Position numbers and translations under genes: made by a program. Below the pieces are notes generated by a model that saw only the letters and a list, made by a program, of their open reading frames with translations, ran no database searches and was not told where the DNA came from. From Miltoncostaeales bacterium (GTDB lineage: Bacteria; Actinomycetota; Thermoleophilia; Miltoncostaeales; Miltoncostaeaceae), in contig JAURGT010000001.1 of NCBI GenBank assembly GCA_030833665.1, positions 48,752 to 112,751 of the forward strand: a stretch of 64,000 nucleotides of DNA, read 5' to 3'. Numbering within the stretch: position 1 is the stretch's first letter; each line of letters begins with the position of its first letter. This document shows, in pieces, positions 27,367 to 37,356 of this stretch.

Positions 27367-27756
27367 CTATGACAGCGAGACGCTGCCGCCGGCCTCCTCG
27401 AGCTGCGACTTGATCTGCTCGGCCTCTTCCTTCGGCACGCCCTCCTTGACGGTGCCCGGAGCGCCGTCCACGAGGTCCTTGGCCTCCTTGAGGCCGAGGC
27501 CCGTCACCGCGCGTACGACCTTGATCACCTGGATCTTCTTGTCGCCCGCGGCGTCCAGCGTGACGGTGAAGGAGTCCTGCTCGGCGTCCCCGCCGCCCTC
27601 GGCACCCCCGCCGCCGCCAGCCGGAGCGGCTGCCACGGCGACCGGCGCCGCGGCACTCACGCCGAAGGTCTCCTCGAGCGCCTTGATGCGCTCGCTCAGC
27701 TCGAGCACCGAAATGGCCTTGAGCTCGTCGATCCACTCCTCAGTGGTCATCGCCAT
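27367..27756 (-). CDS. rplL: 50S ribosomal protein L7/L12
   Basis: Stalk protein L7/L12, 129 residues, which recruits the translational GTPases. The N-terminal dimerisation domain ([22 protein letters not shown]) is followed by a flexible Ala/Gly-rich hinge, then the C-terminal factor-binding domain with [29 protein letters not shown] precedes the ATG at 27756 by 7 nt; a second in-frame ATG lies two codons later. It follows rplJ by 2 nt. Confidence 0.98.
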   Translation of the reverse strand: MAMTTEEWIDELKAISVLELSERIKALEETFGVSAAAPVAVAAAPAGGGGGAEGGGDAEQDSFTVTLDAAGDKKIQVIKVVRAVTGLGLKEAKDLVDGAPGTVKEGVPKEEAEQIKSQLEEAGGSVSLS

Positions 27757-27758
27757 GG

Positions 27759-28547
27759 TCAGTCTCCTTCTGTGGTCTCGTCGGCAGCCGGCTCGGCGTC
27801 CGCGTTGTCGTCGGCTGCCGGCTCCTGCGCGGCCTCCGGGGTGTCATCGGCCGCCGCTTCCGGCTCGGCCTCGGTCGTGTCCTCAGTGCTGGCCTCGGGC
27901 CCGGCCTCCGCCTCGGCGGCGGGTGCCTCCTCGGCCGGGGCCTCGTCAGCCGGGGCATCCTCAGCCGCGGCGTCCTCAGCCGGGGCCTCGGTGGCCTCGG
28001 CCGCGGGCGCCTCTGCGGGAGGAGCCTCGGCAGCGCGCTGCGCCTCGTACTGGCCAAGCGCGGTGGCAAGGCCGGACAGCAGGCTGTTCAGCGCGTTGGC
28101 GGTGCCCTGCAGCGGGCTGGCCACGCCGCGCACCAGGCGGGCGAGCAGCTCGTCGCGCGGCGGCAGCGCGGCGAGCTTCTTGAGCTCGTCGGCCGACACC
28201 GGGGCGCCATCGAGGATGCCGCCCTTCATGGTCAGTCGGTCCTCGGACGCCTTGGCGAAGGTGTTCAGGGCCTTCGCGATGGCGGCCGGGTCACCGGCGG
28301 CCCAGACCAGCGCGGTCTGGCCCTCGAGGTACTCGAGCAGGGCGTCCTTGCCGGTCTCGTCGCATGCGCGACGGGCCAGCGTGTTCTTGACGACCTGGAA
28401 CTGGGCGTCGGCCTCGCGGAGCTTCCCGCGCAGGTCCTCGACCTCCCGGACGCTCAGGCCGTGGAACGCCGTCGCGATGACGGTGTCCGTTGTGGTGAGG
28501 CGCTCCGCGATCACCGCGATGGCCTCTGCCTTCTGCTCCCTGTTCAG
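27759..28547 (-). CDS. rplJ: 50S ribosomal protein L10 with long acidic tail (apparent CTG start)
   Basis: Stalk base protein L10, which anchors L7/L12 dimers on 23S rRNA. The family core covers about 175 residues: [43 protein letters not shown] and the L12-binding helix [20 protein letters not shown]. Then comes a tail of about 85 residues made almost only of Ala, Glu, Asp, Pro and Thr, which ordinary L10 (about 165-175 residues) lacks. No ATG, GTG or TTG lies in frame near the expected start. CTG at 28547 lies exactly 7 nt after AGGAGG and gives the right N-terminus. The only alternative is an ATG 27 codons upstream inside the leader. Confidence 0.9.
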   Translation of the reverse strand: MNREQKAEAIAVIAERLTTTDTVIATAFHGLSVREVEDLRGKLREADAQFQVVKNTLARRACDETGKDALLEYLEGQTALVWAAGDPAAIAKALNTFAKASEDRLTMKGGILDGAPVSADELKKLAALPPRDELLARLVRGVASPLQGTANALNSLLSGLATALGQYEAQRAAEAPPAEAPAAEATEAPAEDAAAEDAPADEAPAEEAPAAEAEAGPEASTEDTTEAEPEAAADDTPEAAQEPAADDNADAEPAADETTEGD

Positions 28548-28554
28548 TTCCTCA

Positions 28555-28560
28555 CCTCCT
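28555..28560 (-). promoter_or_regulatory. Ribosome-binding site pointing to the rplJ CTG start
   Basis: AGGAGG on the minus strand, 7 nt before CTG 28547, within a longer GGAGGAGGTGAGG purine run. Confidence 0.65.
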
Positions 28561-28729
28561 CCTCTGCTGGCCGCGCGGGGGCGGGCCGGGAGGAGGCGTC
28601 GCGGGGCGCGATGCCCCGCATGCTCCAAGTGGCTCCGTCCTCACGCGGGTCGGGGTTTCCCCCTGGTTCAAGACGCGCGGCGCGCGCCCCCGTGATCTTC
28701 GGTCGGTATGCCGTGTCGGCGACGCGCCC
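28561..28729 (-). promoter_or_regulatory. Probable L10 leader (autoregulatory rplJL mRNA leader)
   Basis: A ~170-nt untranslated stretch between rplA and rplJ. On the minus strand it contains ACCGAAGATCACGGGGGCG (around 28687-28705), which resembles the conserved L10-binding internal loop of bacterial L10 leaders. A GCGGGGC/GCCCCGC hairpin lies closer to the gene. In other bacteria L10(L12)4 binds here and represses rplJL; that role is inferred. Confidence 0.5.
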
Positions 28730-29446
28730 CTAGGCGGTGGCCTCCTCGAGCAGGTTCTGGGTGTACTGCGGGTCGATGTCGATGCCGGGGCCCATGGTCT
28801 GGGCGACGCTGATCGACTTGATGTACTTGCCCTTGGTCGAGGCCGGCTTGGCGCGCATGATCTCGTCCAGGATGGCGGCGTAGTTCTCGGTGAGCTGCTC
28901 GGGCGTGAACGACTTCTTGCCCAGGCCGATGTGCACGATGCCCGCGCGGTCGGTGCGGTACTCCACCTTGCCGCCGATGACGTCGGTCACGGCCTTGCCC
29001 ACGTCGAACGTGACGGTGCCGGTCTTGGGGTTGGGCATCTTGCCCGAGGGGCCGAGCACGCGGCCGAGGCGGCCGACGGCACCCATCATGTCGGGCGTGG
29101 CGATGGCCACGTCGAAGTCGCTGAAGCCCTCTTCCACCCGCTTCACGAGGTCCTCGCCGCCCACGATCTGCGCGCCGGCCTCCTCGGCCTCGCGCGCCTT
29201 CTCGCCCTCCGCAAAGACCGCGACGGTGACGGCGCGGCCAGTGCCGTGCGGCAGCGCGATGGTGCCGCGCAGCTGCTCCTCGGCGTGGCGCACATTGACC
29301 CCCAGGCGGAAGTGCGCCTCGACGGTGGTGTCGAAGCGCGCGACCTCCTGGCTGACGAGCAGGCGGAAGGCCTCGAGGGGGTGGTAGTTGCCCTCGGGGT
29401 TGATCTGCGCCTTGGCGTCGTCGTAGCGCTTGCCGTGCTTCGCCAT
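28730..29446 (-). CDS. rplA: 50S ribosomal protein L1
   Basis: Large-subunit protein L1, 238 residues, of the tRNA-exit stalk and a known translational repressor of rplKA in other bacteria. It begins [12 protein letters not shown] and has the family blocks [34 protein letters not shown] and [16 protein letters not shown]. The ATG at 29446 follows the rplK stop by 2 nt. Confidence 0.98.
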   Translation of the reverse strand: MAKHGKRYDDAKAQINPEGNYHPLEAFRLLVSQEVARFDTTVEAHFRLGVNVRHAEEQLRGTIALPHGTGRAVTVAVFAEGEKAREAEEAGAQIVGGEDLVKRVEEGFSDFDVAIATPDMMGAVGRLGRVLGPSGKMPNPKTGTVTFDVGKAVTDVIGGKVEYRTDRAGIVHIGLGKKSFTPEQLTENYAAILDEIMRAKPASTKGKYIKSISVAQTMGPGIDIDPQYTQNLLEEATA

Positions 29447-29448
29447 TC

Positions 29449-29874
29449 CTAGCCCTCCACCGTGACGCCCATCGAGCGGGCGGTGCCCGCGATCATGGTG
29501 ATGGCGGCGTCGATGTCGTTCGCGTTGAGGTCCTGCATCTTGGTCTCGGCGATCTGCTGCAGCTGGGCGCGCGTGATGGTGCCGACCTTGGTGCGGTGCG
29601 ACTCCGGCGAGCCCTTGGGCAGCTTGATGGCCTCCTTGATGAGGACGGCCGCCGGGGGGGTCTTGGTGATGAACGAGAACGAGCGGTCCTCGTAGACCGA
29701 GATCTCCACCGGGGTGATGACCCCGCCGAGGTTCTGCGTCTCGGCGTTGAACGCCTTGCAGAAATCCATGATGTTGATGCTCGCGGCACCCAGGGCAGGG
29801 CCCACCGGCGGAGCCGGTGATGCGCCCCCCGCTGGGATGTGAAGCTTGATGACCTGCAGGACCTTCTTCGCCAT
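29449..29874 (-). CDS. rplK: 50S ribosomal protein L11
   Basis: Large-subunit protein L11, 141 residues, of the GTPase-associated centre. It carries [51 protein letters not shown] and the C-terminal [12 protein letters not shown], with the expected spacing of the RNA-binding and thiostrepton-contact proline helix. The ATG at 29874 begins [18 protein letters not shown] promoter box lies 45-50 nt upstream. Confidence 0.98.
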   Translation of the reverse strand: MAKKVLQVIKLHIPAGGASPAPPVGPALGAASINIMDFCKAFNAETQNLGGVITPVEISVYEDRSFSFITKTPPAAVLIKEAIKLPKGSPESHRTKVGTITRAQLQQIAETKMQDLNANDIDAAITMIAGTARSMGVTVEG

Positions 29875-29918
29875 GGTGGCGTGACCTTCCGGACTGGGAC
29901 CGTCTCGAGCGGCCCGGG

Positions 29919-29924
29919 ATCATA
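29919..29924 (-). promoter_or_regulatory. Probable rplKA promoter -10 (TATGAT)
   Basis: TATGAT on the minus strand, preceded by TG, in the 104-nt gap between nusG and rplK. It is identical to the box upstream of rpoB. A start near 29912 gives a ~38-nt leader. Confidence 0.5.
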
Positions 29925-29978
29925 CATCCGCGCGCGCGAATGACCAGCGACATGCGCCGGACACCCGCGAGCGCCTTC

Positions 29979-30521
29979 TTACGTGAGCTTCTTGACCTGG
30001 TCGAACGACAGCTCGGCCGGTGTCTCGCGGCCGAAGATGGACACAAGCACCTTCACGCGCCCCTGCTCGGCGTTGATCTCGGCGATCTCGCCGGTGAAGT
30101 CCGACAACGGGCCGGAGATGACCTTGATGCTCTCCCCCACCGTGAACTCGGCGCGCACCTTCGTGCGGGTCTCGGTCTGGGTGTGCAGCAGGCGGTCAAC
30201 CTCGGTGCGCGACAGCGGCGGCGGCCGGTGGTCATCGTGCTTGGTGGCGCCGACGAACCCGGTTACGCCCGGGGTGTCCTTGATGAGCGACCAGGCGTCA
30301 TCGTCGGTCATGTCCATGTTCACGAGGACGTACCCTGGCAGGGTGCGCCGCTCGGTCTGCACCTTCTGGCCCTCCTTGTTGGTCTCGACCACCTGCTCGG
30401 TGGGGACGATGACCTCGCGGATCGAGCGCTGGCGGTGCTGCGTCTCGATGCGACGGAGGATGTTGGCCTTCACCTTGTTCTCGTGACCCGAGTAGGTGTT
30501 GATGACGTACCAGCGCAGCAA
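29979..30521 (-). CDS. nusG: Transcription termination/antitermination protein NusG (TTG start)
   Basis: NusG, which binds RNA polymerase beta' and links it to Rho or the ribosome. The 180-residue product has the NGN domain (WYVINTYSGHENKVKANI, LPGYVLVNMDMTDDAW-like region, TPGVTGFVG) and a C-terminal KOW domain (FTVGESIKVISGPLSDFTGEI). The start is TTG at 30521, preceded by GGAGAA at 6-nt spacing; no ATG fits. It follows secE by 9 nt. Confidence 0.98.
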   Translation of the reverse strand: MLRWYVINTYSGHENKVKANILRRIETQHRQRSIREVIVPTEQVVETNKEGQKVQTERRTLPGYVLVNMDMTDDDAWSLIKDTPGVTGFVGATKHDDHRPPPLSRTEVDRLLHTQTETRTKVRAEFTVGESIKVISGPLSDFTGEIAEINAEQGRVKVLVSIFGRETPAELSFDQVKKLT

Positions 30522-30530
30522 ATACTTCTC

Positions 30531-30908
30531 CTAGAAGATGGCGTCGACGAGCGAGCTCATGAGCACGTCGATGACGCCGAGGTACACCGCCACGATGGCG
30601 ACGAAGATGAGCACGACGGCGGTGGCTTGGAACAGCTGGGCCCGGTTGGGCCAGGTCACCTTCTTTAGCTCGGTCACGACCTCGCCGACATAGCGGCGGC
30701 TGCGGCTCTCCTGAACCGACTTCGTGACCGTGCCCGACTTCTCGTTCTTGGCCTGCTGGCGGGGGCGCGGCTGCGCCTTCTGGCCACCGGACGACTTCTT
30801 GTTGCGCCGCCTGCTGGGTACGGGCGGCGGCTCGGCCCCGCCGGGGCCGGTCTCGTCAGGTCCGGGCTCTCCGGAGGTCTGGCCCTTTGACGGGCGAATG
30901 CGTGCCAT
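30531..30908 (-). CDS. secE: Preprotein translocase subunit SecE
   Basis: The essential single-span SecE subunit of the Sec translocon, 125 residues. The conserved core is YVGEVVTELKKVTWPNRAQL, followed by one membrane helix (ATAVVLIFVAIVAVYLGVIDVL). Before it lies a ~60-residue hydrophilic, Pro/Gln/Lys-rich extension, which is common in actinobacterial SecE. The ATG at 30908 (MARIRPSKG) was chosen; the frame extends a little upstream into the tRNA gap. Confidence 0.95.
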   Translation of the reverse strand: MARIRPSKGQTSGEPGPDETGPGGAEPPPVPSRRRNKKSSGGQKAQPRPRQQAKNEKSGTVTKSVQESRSRRYVGEVVTELKKVTWPNRAQLFQATAVVLIFVAIVAVYLGVIDVLMSSLVDAIF

Positions 30909-30947
30909 CTGCCTGGCGGCCTTCTCAGTCTGTCGCGATCTGCTGGA

Positions 30948-31020
30948 CAGGGCCGGAGGGACTCGAACCCCCAACCCCCGGTTTTGGAGACCGGTGCTCT
31001 ACCAATTGAGCTACGACCCT
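30948..31020 (-). tRNA. trnW: tRNA-Trp (anticodon CCA)
   Basis: A 73-nt cloverleaf on the minus strand. The acceptor stem AGGGTCG pairs with CGGCCCT, with one G-T. The D-loop has the AGCTCAATTGGTAGAG pattern, the anticodon loop CTCCAAA holds CCA, and the T-arm contains GGTTCGAGTCC. The 3' CCA is not encoded. It sits between rpmG and secE, a classic bacterial arrangement. Confidence 0.97.
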
Positions 31021-31032
31021 AGGTACTGCCCC

Positions 31033-31197
31033 CTACCGCGTCTCGCGGTGCTCCGTGTGGCGGCCGCACCAGCGGCAGTACTTCGCGAGCGACACGCGGT
31101 CGGGCGTGTTGCGCTTGCTCTTGTTCGACTGGTAGTTGCGCCTCTTGCAGTCCTGGCAAGCCAGGGTAACGGCGATGCGCTGGCCGGTCTTGCCCAC
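31033..31197 (-). CDS. rpmG: 50S ribosomal protein L33
   Basis: Large-subunit protein L33, 54 residues, a normal length. It has two Cys pairs ([11 protein letters not shown] and [11 protein letters not shown]), so it is the zinc-binding (C+) type. The GTG at 31197 ([12 protein letters not shown]) lies 7 nt after GGAGG. It is the first gene of the rpmG-trnW-secE-nusG cluster. Confidence 0.96.
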   Translation of the reverse strand: MGKTGQRIAVTLACQDCKRRNYQSNKSKRNTPDRVSLAKYCRWCGRHTEHRETR

Positions 31198-31228
31198 AGG
31201 AAAGCCTCCGGTCGTTGGCGGGTCCGGG

Positions 31229-31234
31229 AAGGTA
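31229..31234 (-). promoter_or_regulatory. Probable rpmG-trnW-secE-nusG promoter -10 (TACCTT)
   Basis: TACCTT on the minus strand, about 32 nt before the rpmG GTG. It is divergent from the acyl-CoA ligase promoter at 31258. Confidence 0.4.
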
Positions 31235-31257
31235 CCACAGTGATTTGGTCGCCCCGG

Positions 31258-31263
31258 TAGCCT
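31258..31263 (+). promoter_or_regulatory. -10 box (TAGCCT) of leaderless acyl-CoA ligase gene
   Basis: TAGCCT ends 6 nt before the ATG at 31270. Confidence 0.5.
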
Positions 31264-31269
31264 CCGTGC

Positions 31270-32901
31270 ATGACCGCCGAATGGAGTGACTGGTACACCA
31301 AGGAGGACGTCACGGGGTGGGTGCTCCCCCGCATCCTCCGCGAGCGCGCCGACGCGCACCCGGCCCGGCCATACATCCGGTTCGGCGACGGTGAGTGGAC
31401 GACCTACGGCGAGATCGACGCCCGGGCCAACCGCATCGCGAACGCGCTCATCGCACGTGGGCTGCAGAAGGGCGAGTGCGTGAGCACCCTCATGCCCAAC
31501 TCGGTCGACCAGGTGGCGCTGTGGTTCGGCATCCTGCGCGCGGGCGGGGTGCAGTCGCCGATCAACCTGGCGTACCGCGGCGATTTCCTCTCGTGGGTGA
31601 TCAACCTTCCCGAGTCGCGGTTCCTGGTGGTCTCCGACGACCTGCTCGACCGGCTCGACCACGTGGCCGCCGACCTGCCGGTGCTCGAGCACGTGTTCGT
31701 GTGGGAGTCGGGCGAGCGCAACGGTCCCGACCCCCGCGTGGCCCACGAGCCGTTCGCCGTGCTGGACGACGGGCCCGACACCGACCCGGGCGTGGAGGTG
31801 AGCTGGGTGGACGACGCACGCATCATGTTCACGTCGGGCACCACCGGGCGCAGCAAGGGCGTGATCAAGCAGCACGCGTCCGACTACTTCTCGGGCCGCA
31901 CCTACATCGAGGTGTGCGGGGTCACCCAGGACGATGTCTTCTACACCTGCCTGCCCCTCTTCCACAGCAACGCGCAGATGCTCAACTGCTACCCGGCGCT
32001 CATCGCCGGCGCGCGCATCCAGTTGTCCACCCGGTACTCGTCCACCAACTTCTGGCGCGAGGTCACCGAGTGCGGCGCGACCATCCTCAACACGGTCAGC
32101 GCCATGAACTACTTCATCTGGAACACCGATCCGGGCGAATACGACCGCGCCCACTCGGTGCAGCGCATCATGGCCATGCCCGCGCCCAAGGACATCTACG
32201 AGGAGTTCAAGGAGCGCTTCGGCATCCGCTGGCACGAGGGGTACGGGCTCACCGAGACCGGCATGGTCACCTACGTTCCGCCCGGCATCGAGAAGCCAGG
32301 CTCATGCGGCAAGGCCAGCCCGGGCTTCGAGGTGAGCGTGGTGCAGCCCGGGACCGACCTGCCCCAGCCCCCGGGGGAGCCGGGCGAGATCGTGGTGGAC
32401 ATGAAGCTGCCCAACATCGTGATGCGCGCCTACGCGGGGATGCCCGAGAAGACGGCCGAGGACTTCAAGAACCTCAAGCTGCACACGGGCGACCTCGGCG
32501 TGATGGACGAGGACGGCTACCTCTACTTCAAGGACCGCGTGAAGGACTACATCCGGCGGCGCGGCGAGAACGTCTCGTCGATGGAGGTGGAGCGCGTGGT
32601 GGCCCAGCACCCGGCCGTGCTCGAGGCAGCCGCCGTGGGCGTGGCGTCGGCCGAGGGCGCCGGCGCCGAGCAGGAGATCCTCATCTGCGTGGTGCCCCGC
32701 AACGTGGCGCCCGACCCGCACGAGCTCCTCGAGTTCTGCGCCGACAAGATGCCCTACTTCGCGGTGCCACGGTACGTGCGCTTCATGGACCACCTGCCGA
32801 AGACGCCGACGGAGCGCGTGCGCAAGGTGGAGCTGCGCGAGATGGGCCTGGGCGACGAGGTGTACGACCGCGTGAAGAGCGGCCCGAAGATCGCCGCCTG
32901 A
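31270..32901 (+). CDS. AMP-forming acyl-CoA synthetase/ligase
   Basis: A 543-residue ANL-superfamily adenylating enzyme that forms an acyl-CoA from a carboxylate, ATP and CoA. The P-loop-like motif [14 protein letters not shown] lies near residue 185, the A5 motif EGYGLTETG near 325, the A7/A8 motifs [21 protein letters not shown] near 410, and the hinge [13 protein letters not shown] follows. The catalytic lysine is in the C-terminal [13 protein letters not shown]. The overall style resembles the CaiC/long-chain group, but the substrate is not predictable. It is probably co-transcribed with the overlapping 82-residue gene. Confidence 0.9.
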   Translation: MTAEWSDWYTKEDVTGWVLPRILRERADAHPARPYIRFGDGEWTTYGEIDARANRIANALIARGLQKGECVSTLMPNSVDQVALWFGILRAGGVQSPINLAYRGDFLSWVINLPESRFLVVSDDLLDRLDHVAADLPVLEHVFVWESGERNGPDPRVAHEPFAVLDDGPDTDPGVEVSWVDDARIMFTSGTTGRSKGVIKQHASDYFSGRTYIEVCGVTQDDVFYTCLPLFHSNAQMLNCYPALIAGARIQLSTRYSSTNFWREVTECGATILNTVSAMNYFIWNTDPGEYDRAHSVQRIMAMPAPKDIYEEFKERFGIRWHEGYGLTETGMVTYVPPGIEKPGSCGKASPGFEVSVVQPGTDLPQPPGEPGEIVVDMKLPNIVMRAYAGMPEKTAEDFKNLKLHTGDLGVMDEDGYLYFKDRVKDYIRRRGENVSSMEVERVVAQHPAVLEAAAVGVASAEGAGAEQEILICVVPRNVAPDPHELLEFCADKMPYFAVPRYVRFMDHLPKTPTERVRKVELREMGLGDEVYDRVKSGPKIAA

Positions 32902-33149
32902 TGGACGACGACCCGCTCGACCTGGGCGAGGCAGCCGCCTTCATCCTGGGCGAGCGTCCCGGCCTGCACGAGGACGACGTCTGGACCGTGCTGAACGAAC
33001 TGCAGGATCCCCCGGTGCGCAGCGCCGACGGCATGGCCGTGGACCTCGTCACGCGCCTTCACCCGGACGTGCGCCCGCGGGACGTCCGGACCATCCTCAA
33101 CGAGTGGCGGGAATACGCCCGCCTCGCAGTCGAAGAGGACTGGGACTGA
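32901..33149 (+). CDS. Small hypothetical protein with internal repeat
   Basis: An 82-residue acidic protein whose ATG overlaps the ligase stop (TGATG). Two halves look alike: PGLHEDDVWTVLNEL and PDVRPRDVRTILNEW, each preceded by a short helix (AAAFILGER, AVDLVTRLH). This suggests a duplicated helix-turn-helix-sized unit. No family is recognised. Coupling to the acyl-CoA ligase suggests a related role, but nothing proves it. Confidence 0.65.
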   Translation: MDDDPLDLGEAAAFILGERPGLHEDDVWTVLNELQDPPVRSADGMAVDLVTRLHPDVRPRDVRTILNEWREYARLAVEEDWD

Positions 33150-33180
33150 GGCTGCGCCGCGCGCGGATGTTCGCGGAGGG

Positions 33181-33210
33181 GGTGACTGTCACCGACAGGT
33201 GACTGTCACC
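33181..33210. repeat. Two tandem GGTGACTGTCACC palindromes
   Basis: Exact 13-nt copies at 33181-33193 and 33198-33210, each self-complementary around a central T, so several alternative pairings exist. They lie between two convergent genes (stops at 33149 and 33221) and may act as a terminator or protein-binding site. Other copies lie at 27332, 57812 and 57905. Confidence 0.65.
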
Positions 33211-33220
33211 GGGGTTCCCG

Positions 33221-34288
33221 CTACCGCCTGCGCGCGGCGGAGGGCTTGCCCAGCAGGATCTCCCGCGCGGCGTTGAGCGCCACCGTCATGTCGGCGGCGC
33301 GCTGCTGCAAGTCGGGGTGCAGTTCCGCCACGCGGTCGGGGTGGCATCGGGCCACCTGGCGGCGCCACGCGCGCTCCACCTCGTCGGGTGCCGGGCGCGG
33401 GCCGAGGCCCAGCAGGTCGGCGGCCTCGGCGGCGCTGGTGGGCGTGGTGAACGTCGCGGACTGCTGCTTCTCGAGCAGGCCCTGGGCCAGGGTCCGAAGC
33501 CGTGCCTTCTCGGCCTGGATGTCGCCCCATTCGTCATCCATGTCCTTCTGCCGTTCGGCCAGGCGCGCGCGCTCCTCGCGCACCTCCTCGGCAAGCGAGG
33601 CGAGCGCGCGGTCACGCGACGCGGAGTCCTGGCGCAGGAGCTCGACCATCACGTCGGGGTCGGCCGCCAAGGGCGCGTCTCCCGGCACGGGTCGTCCCTG
33701 ACCCGACTGCCCCTGGCGCACGAGCGCGATGACCTCGTCGAGTTTGTGGTGGGCGGAGTTCGACATGGAGGGCCCATCGGACGGCGCGAGGCGCACGAGC
33801 GCGAGGGCGTCCCATGACGGGTCGACGATGAAGGCCGCGCTCGACCGGCCGGCGAGCATCACCCGGCGATCGGGCTGCGCGCGGTGGCCGAGCAGCGCGA
33901 AGCGGGCGTCAGAGTGCGCATCGCCGCGAAGGGCGGCGAGCTCCGCGGCGAGGTCGTCGAGCCGGCGCGCGACCTCGCGGCCATCCGGCCCCTGCGCCGT
34001 GACAGCTCGCGCGGCGGCCAGGGCCTCATCGAGCCCCTCCGCCCCCTCACCCTGCCCGACGGCCAGCACGGCCCACCAGCGGGTCCACGGGTCGTCGTCG
34101 GGCGCGGCGGCCAGGGCGCGACCGGCCTCCACCGGGTGGTCGAGCGACTGCAGCGCGGCGGCGAGGCGCGGGCGGGCGGAGCGGTCGCCGAGCGACGCGG
34201 CCACGGCGAGCAGCGCCACCTGCCGCCACCGGGCGGAGTCGCCACGGGGCGGCGCGGATCCCGCTGCGTCTGCGAAGGGGTCAAGCAC
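33221..34288 (-). CDS. J-domain protein (C-terminal DnaJ domain)
   Basis: A 355-residue protein with a J domain at its C-terminus. AADLLGLGPRPAPDEVERAWR is followed by the HPD tripeptide in ARCHPDRVAELHPD, then helix IV (AADMTVALNAAREIL). The HPD motif predicts stimulation of a DnaK ATPase. The N-terminal half is Ala/Leu-rich and helical like a repeat scaffold, and a charged coiled-coil segment (REERARLAERQKDMDDEW) lies before the J domain. There are no membrane segments and no zinc domain. The GTG start at 34288 has a TAGCGT box 7 nt upstream, so it is probably leaderless. Partner and clients are unknown. Confidence 0.8.
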   Translation of the reverse strand: MLDPFADAAGSAPPRGDSARWRQVALLAVAASLGDRSARPRLAAALQSLDHPVEAGRALAAAPDDDPWTRWWAVLAVGQGEGAEGLDEALAAARAVTAQGPDGREVARRLDDLAAELAALRGDAHSDARFALLGHRAQPDRRVMLAGRSSAAFIVDPSWDALALVRLAPSDGPSMSNSAHHKLDEVIALVRQGQSGQGRPVPGDAPLAADPDVMVELLRQDSASRDRALASLAEEVREERARLAERQKDMDDEWGDIQAEKARLRTLAQGLLEKQQSATFTTPTSAAEAADLLGLGPRPAPDEVERAWRRQVARCHPDRVAELHPDLQQRAADMTVALNAAREILLGKPSAARRR

Positions 34289-34295
34289 TGAGGCA

Positions 34296-34301
34296 ACGCT
34301 A
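34296..34301 (-). promoter_or_regulatory. -10 box (TAGCGT) of leaderless J-domain gene
   Basis: TAGCGT on the minus strand ends 7 nt before GTG 34288. Confidence 0.5.
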
Positions 34302-34336
34302 GTGCAGCGCCGCCACGACCCCGCGCGCCTTATGTG

Positions 34337-34355
34337 ACCATATGGTGACTATAAT
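34337..34355 (+). promoter_or_regulatory. Toxin-antitoxin promoter with palindromic operator
   Basis: A consensus TATAAT (34350-34355) ends 7 nt before ATG 34363. Overlapping its upstream side is the perfect 10-bp palindrome ACCATATGGT (34337-34346), flanked by direct GTGAC repeats. A Phd-type antitoxin dimer binding here would cover the -10 region, giving autorepression. The binding is inferred. Confidence 0.6.
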
Positions 34356-34362
34356 CATGGGC

Positions 34363-34632
34363 ATGGGGACAACGCACTCCACAGCCACCCACGTGCCCGT
34401 GGCGGAGGCCAAGGCGAAGTTCAGCGAGATGCTGCGTCGTGCCGGCGAGGGCGAGGAGATCGTGGTGACCAGCCACGGCCGTCCGGTGGCGCGCATCGTG
34501 CCACCCGCCGACGCGAGGCCGACGCGCGAGCAGTGGATCGCCGACCTCATGGAGCTCCGTCGCAGCGGAAAGACCATCAAGGCCACGCGCGACGAGGTGG
34601 TCGGGTGGATCCGGGAAGGGCGGCGGTATTGA
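34363..34632 (+). CDS. Phd/YefM-family antitoxin
   Basis: An 89-residue antitoxin with the Phd/YefM fold at its N-terminus (HVPVAEAKAKFSEMLRRAGEGE, then EIVVTSHGRPVARIVPP) and a C-terminal region predicted to wrap around the toxin. ATG 34363 was chosen because the TATAAT box ends 7 nt before it; in-frame ATGs at 34342 and 34357 overlap the promoter. The stop overlaps the toxin start (TTGA), as is typical of type II toxin-antitoxin operons. Confidence 0.88.
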   Translation: MGTTHSTATHVPVAEAKAKFSEMLRRAGEGEEIVVTSHGRPVARIVPPADARPTREQWIADLMELRRSGKTIKATRDEVVGWIREGRRY

Positions 34633-35036
34633 GCGATTTCGTCCTCGACGCCTCGGCGACCATGGTGCTCTTGATGGATGACGAGCCCGAGGAGCCCGTC
34701 GTCCCCATCGTCTCCGCCCTGCGCGATGGCGATGCCGTGGTGCCGGGGCTCTGGCGGTTCGAGGTGGCGAATGCCCTCGACACGTCGCGTCGGCGTGGAC
34801 GCATTGACGATGCCGGCTTCGCGTACATCCTTGGGCTCGTCGAGAACATCCGGGTGGCCCAGGACGCGGATCCGCCCTCCATCGGCTCCATCCTCGGGCT
34901 ATCCCGCGAGCATGGGGTGACCGCCTACGACGCCGCGTACCTCTCGCTCGCGCTCCGGCGCGCACTGCCCCTCGCAACGACCGATCGGCGCCTGCGCGCA
35001 ATCGCGGAGAAGTGCGGAGTGCCGCTGGTCTGCTGA
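34629..35036 (+). CDS. VapC-like PIN-domain toxin (TTG start)
   Basis: A 135-residue PIN-domain ribonuclease. The acidic catalytic residues are in place: FVLDASATM (Asp), [10 protein letters not shown] (Glu), [11 protein letters not shown] (Asp) and ATTDRRL (Asp). The start is TTG 34629, overlapping the antitoxin stop. The PIN toxin here is paired with a Phd-type rather than AbrB-type antitoxin, a common mix. The RNA target is unknown. Confidence 0.88.
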   Translation: MSDFVLDASATMVLLMDDEPEEPVVPIVSALRDGDAVVPGLWRFEVANALDTSRRRGRIDDAGFAYILGLVENIRVAQDADPPSIGSILGLSREHGVTAYDAAYLSLALRRALPLATTDRRLRAIAEKCGVPLVC

Positions 35037-35082
35037 GCCGCTCGTGGGCACGGCGCGGCACGGCAGTGCGACCATCGTGCGG

Positions 35083-37104
<2,022 letters not shown>

Positions 37105-37109
37105 GCGCC

Positions 37110-37115
37110 TATCCT
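37110..37115 (+). promoter_or_regulatory. -10 box (TATCCT) of leaderless bolA
   Basis: TATCCT ends 7 nt before the bolA ATG, within the 18-nt gap after the DUF255 gene. Confidence 0.5.
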
Positions 37116-37122
37116 CCCGCCC

Positions 37123-37356
37123 ATGGCCGACCTCGACGAGATCCGATCAATGATCGAAACCGCGCTCCCCGGGGCGCAGGTGGAGGTGCAGGACCACGGC
37201 GGCGGCGACCACCTGTCCGCACTCGTGGTGGCGCCGCAGTTCGAGGGCATGAGCCGAATCGACCAGCACAAGGCCGTGTACGCCGCCGTCCAGGCGCGCA
37301 TCGATGACGGCCAGATCCACGCCCTCGCGCTGAAGACGCGAGCCCCGGAGGCATGA
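37123..37356 (+). CDS. BolA-family protein
   Basis: A 77-residue BolA-like protein (IRSMIETALPGAQVEVQDHGGGDH, then FEGMSRIDQHKAVYAAV). The conserved His in the RIDQHKAVY helix and the GGDHLSALVV strand fit the group that binds CGFS glutaredoxins through a shared [2Fe-2S] cluster. Its stop overlaps the glutaredoxin start (ATGATGA), so the partners are made together. Confidence 0.9.
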   Translation: MADLDEIRSMIETALPGAQVEVQDHGGGDHLSALVVAPQFEGMSRIDQHKAVYAAVQARIDDGQIHALALKTRAPEA

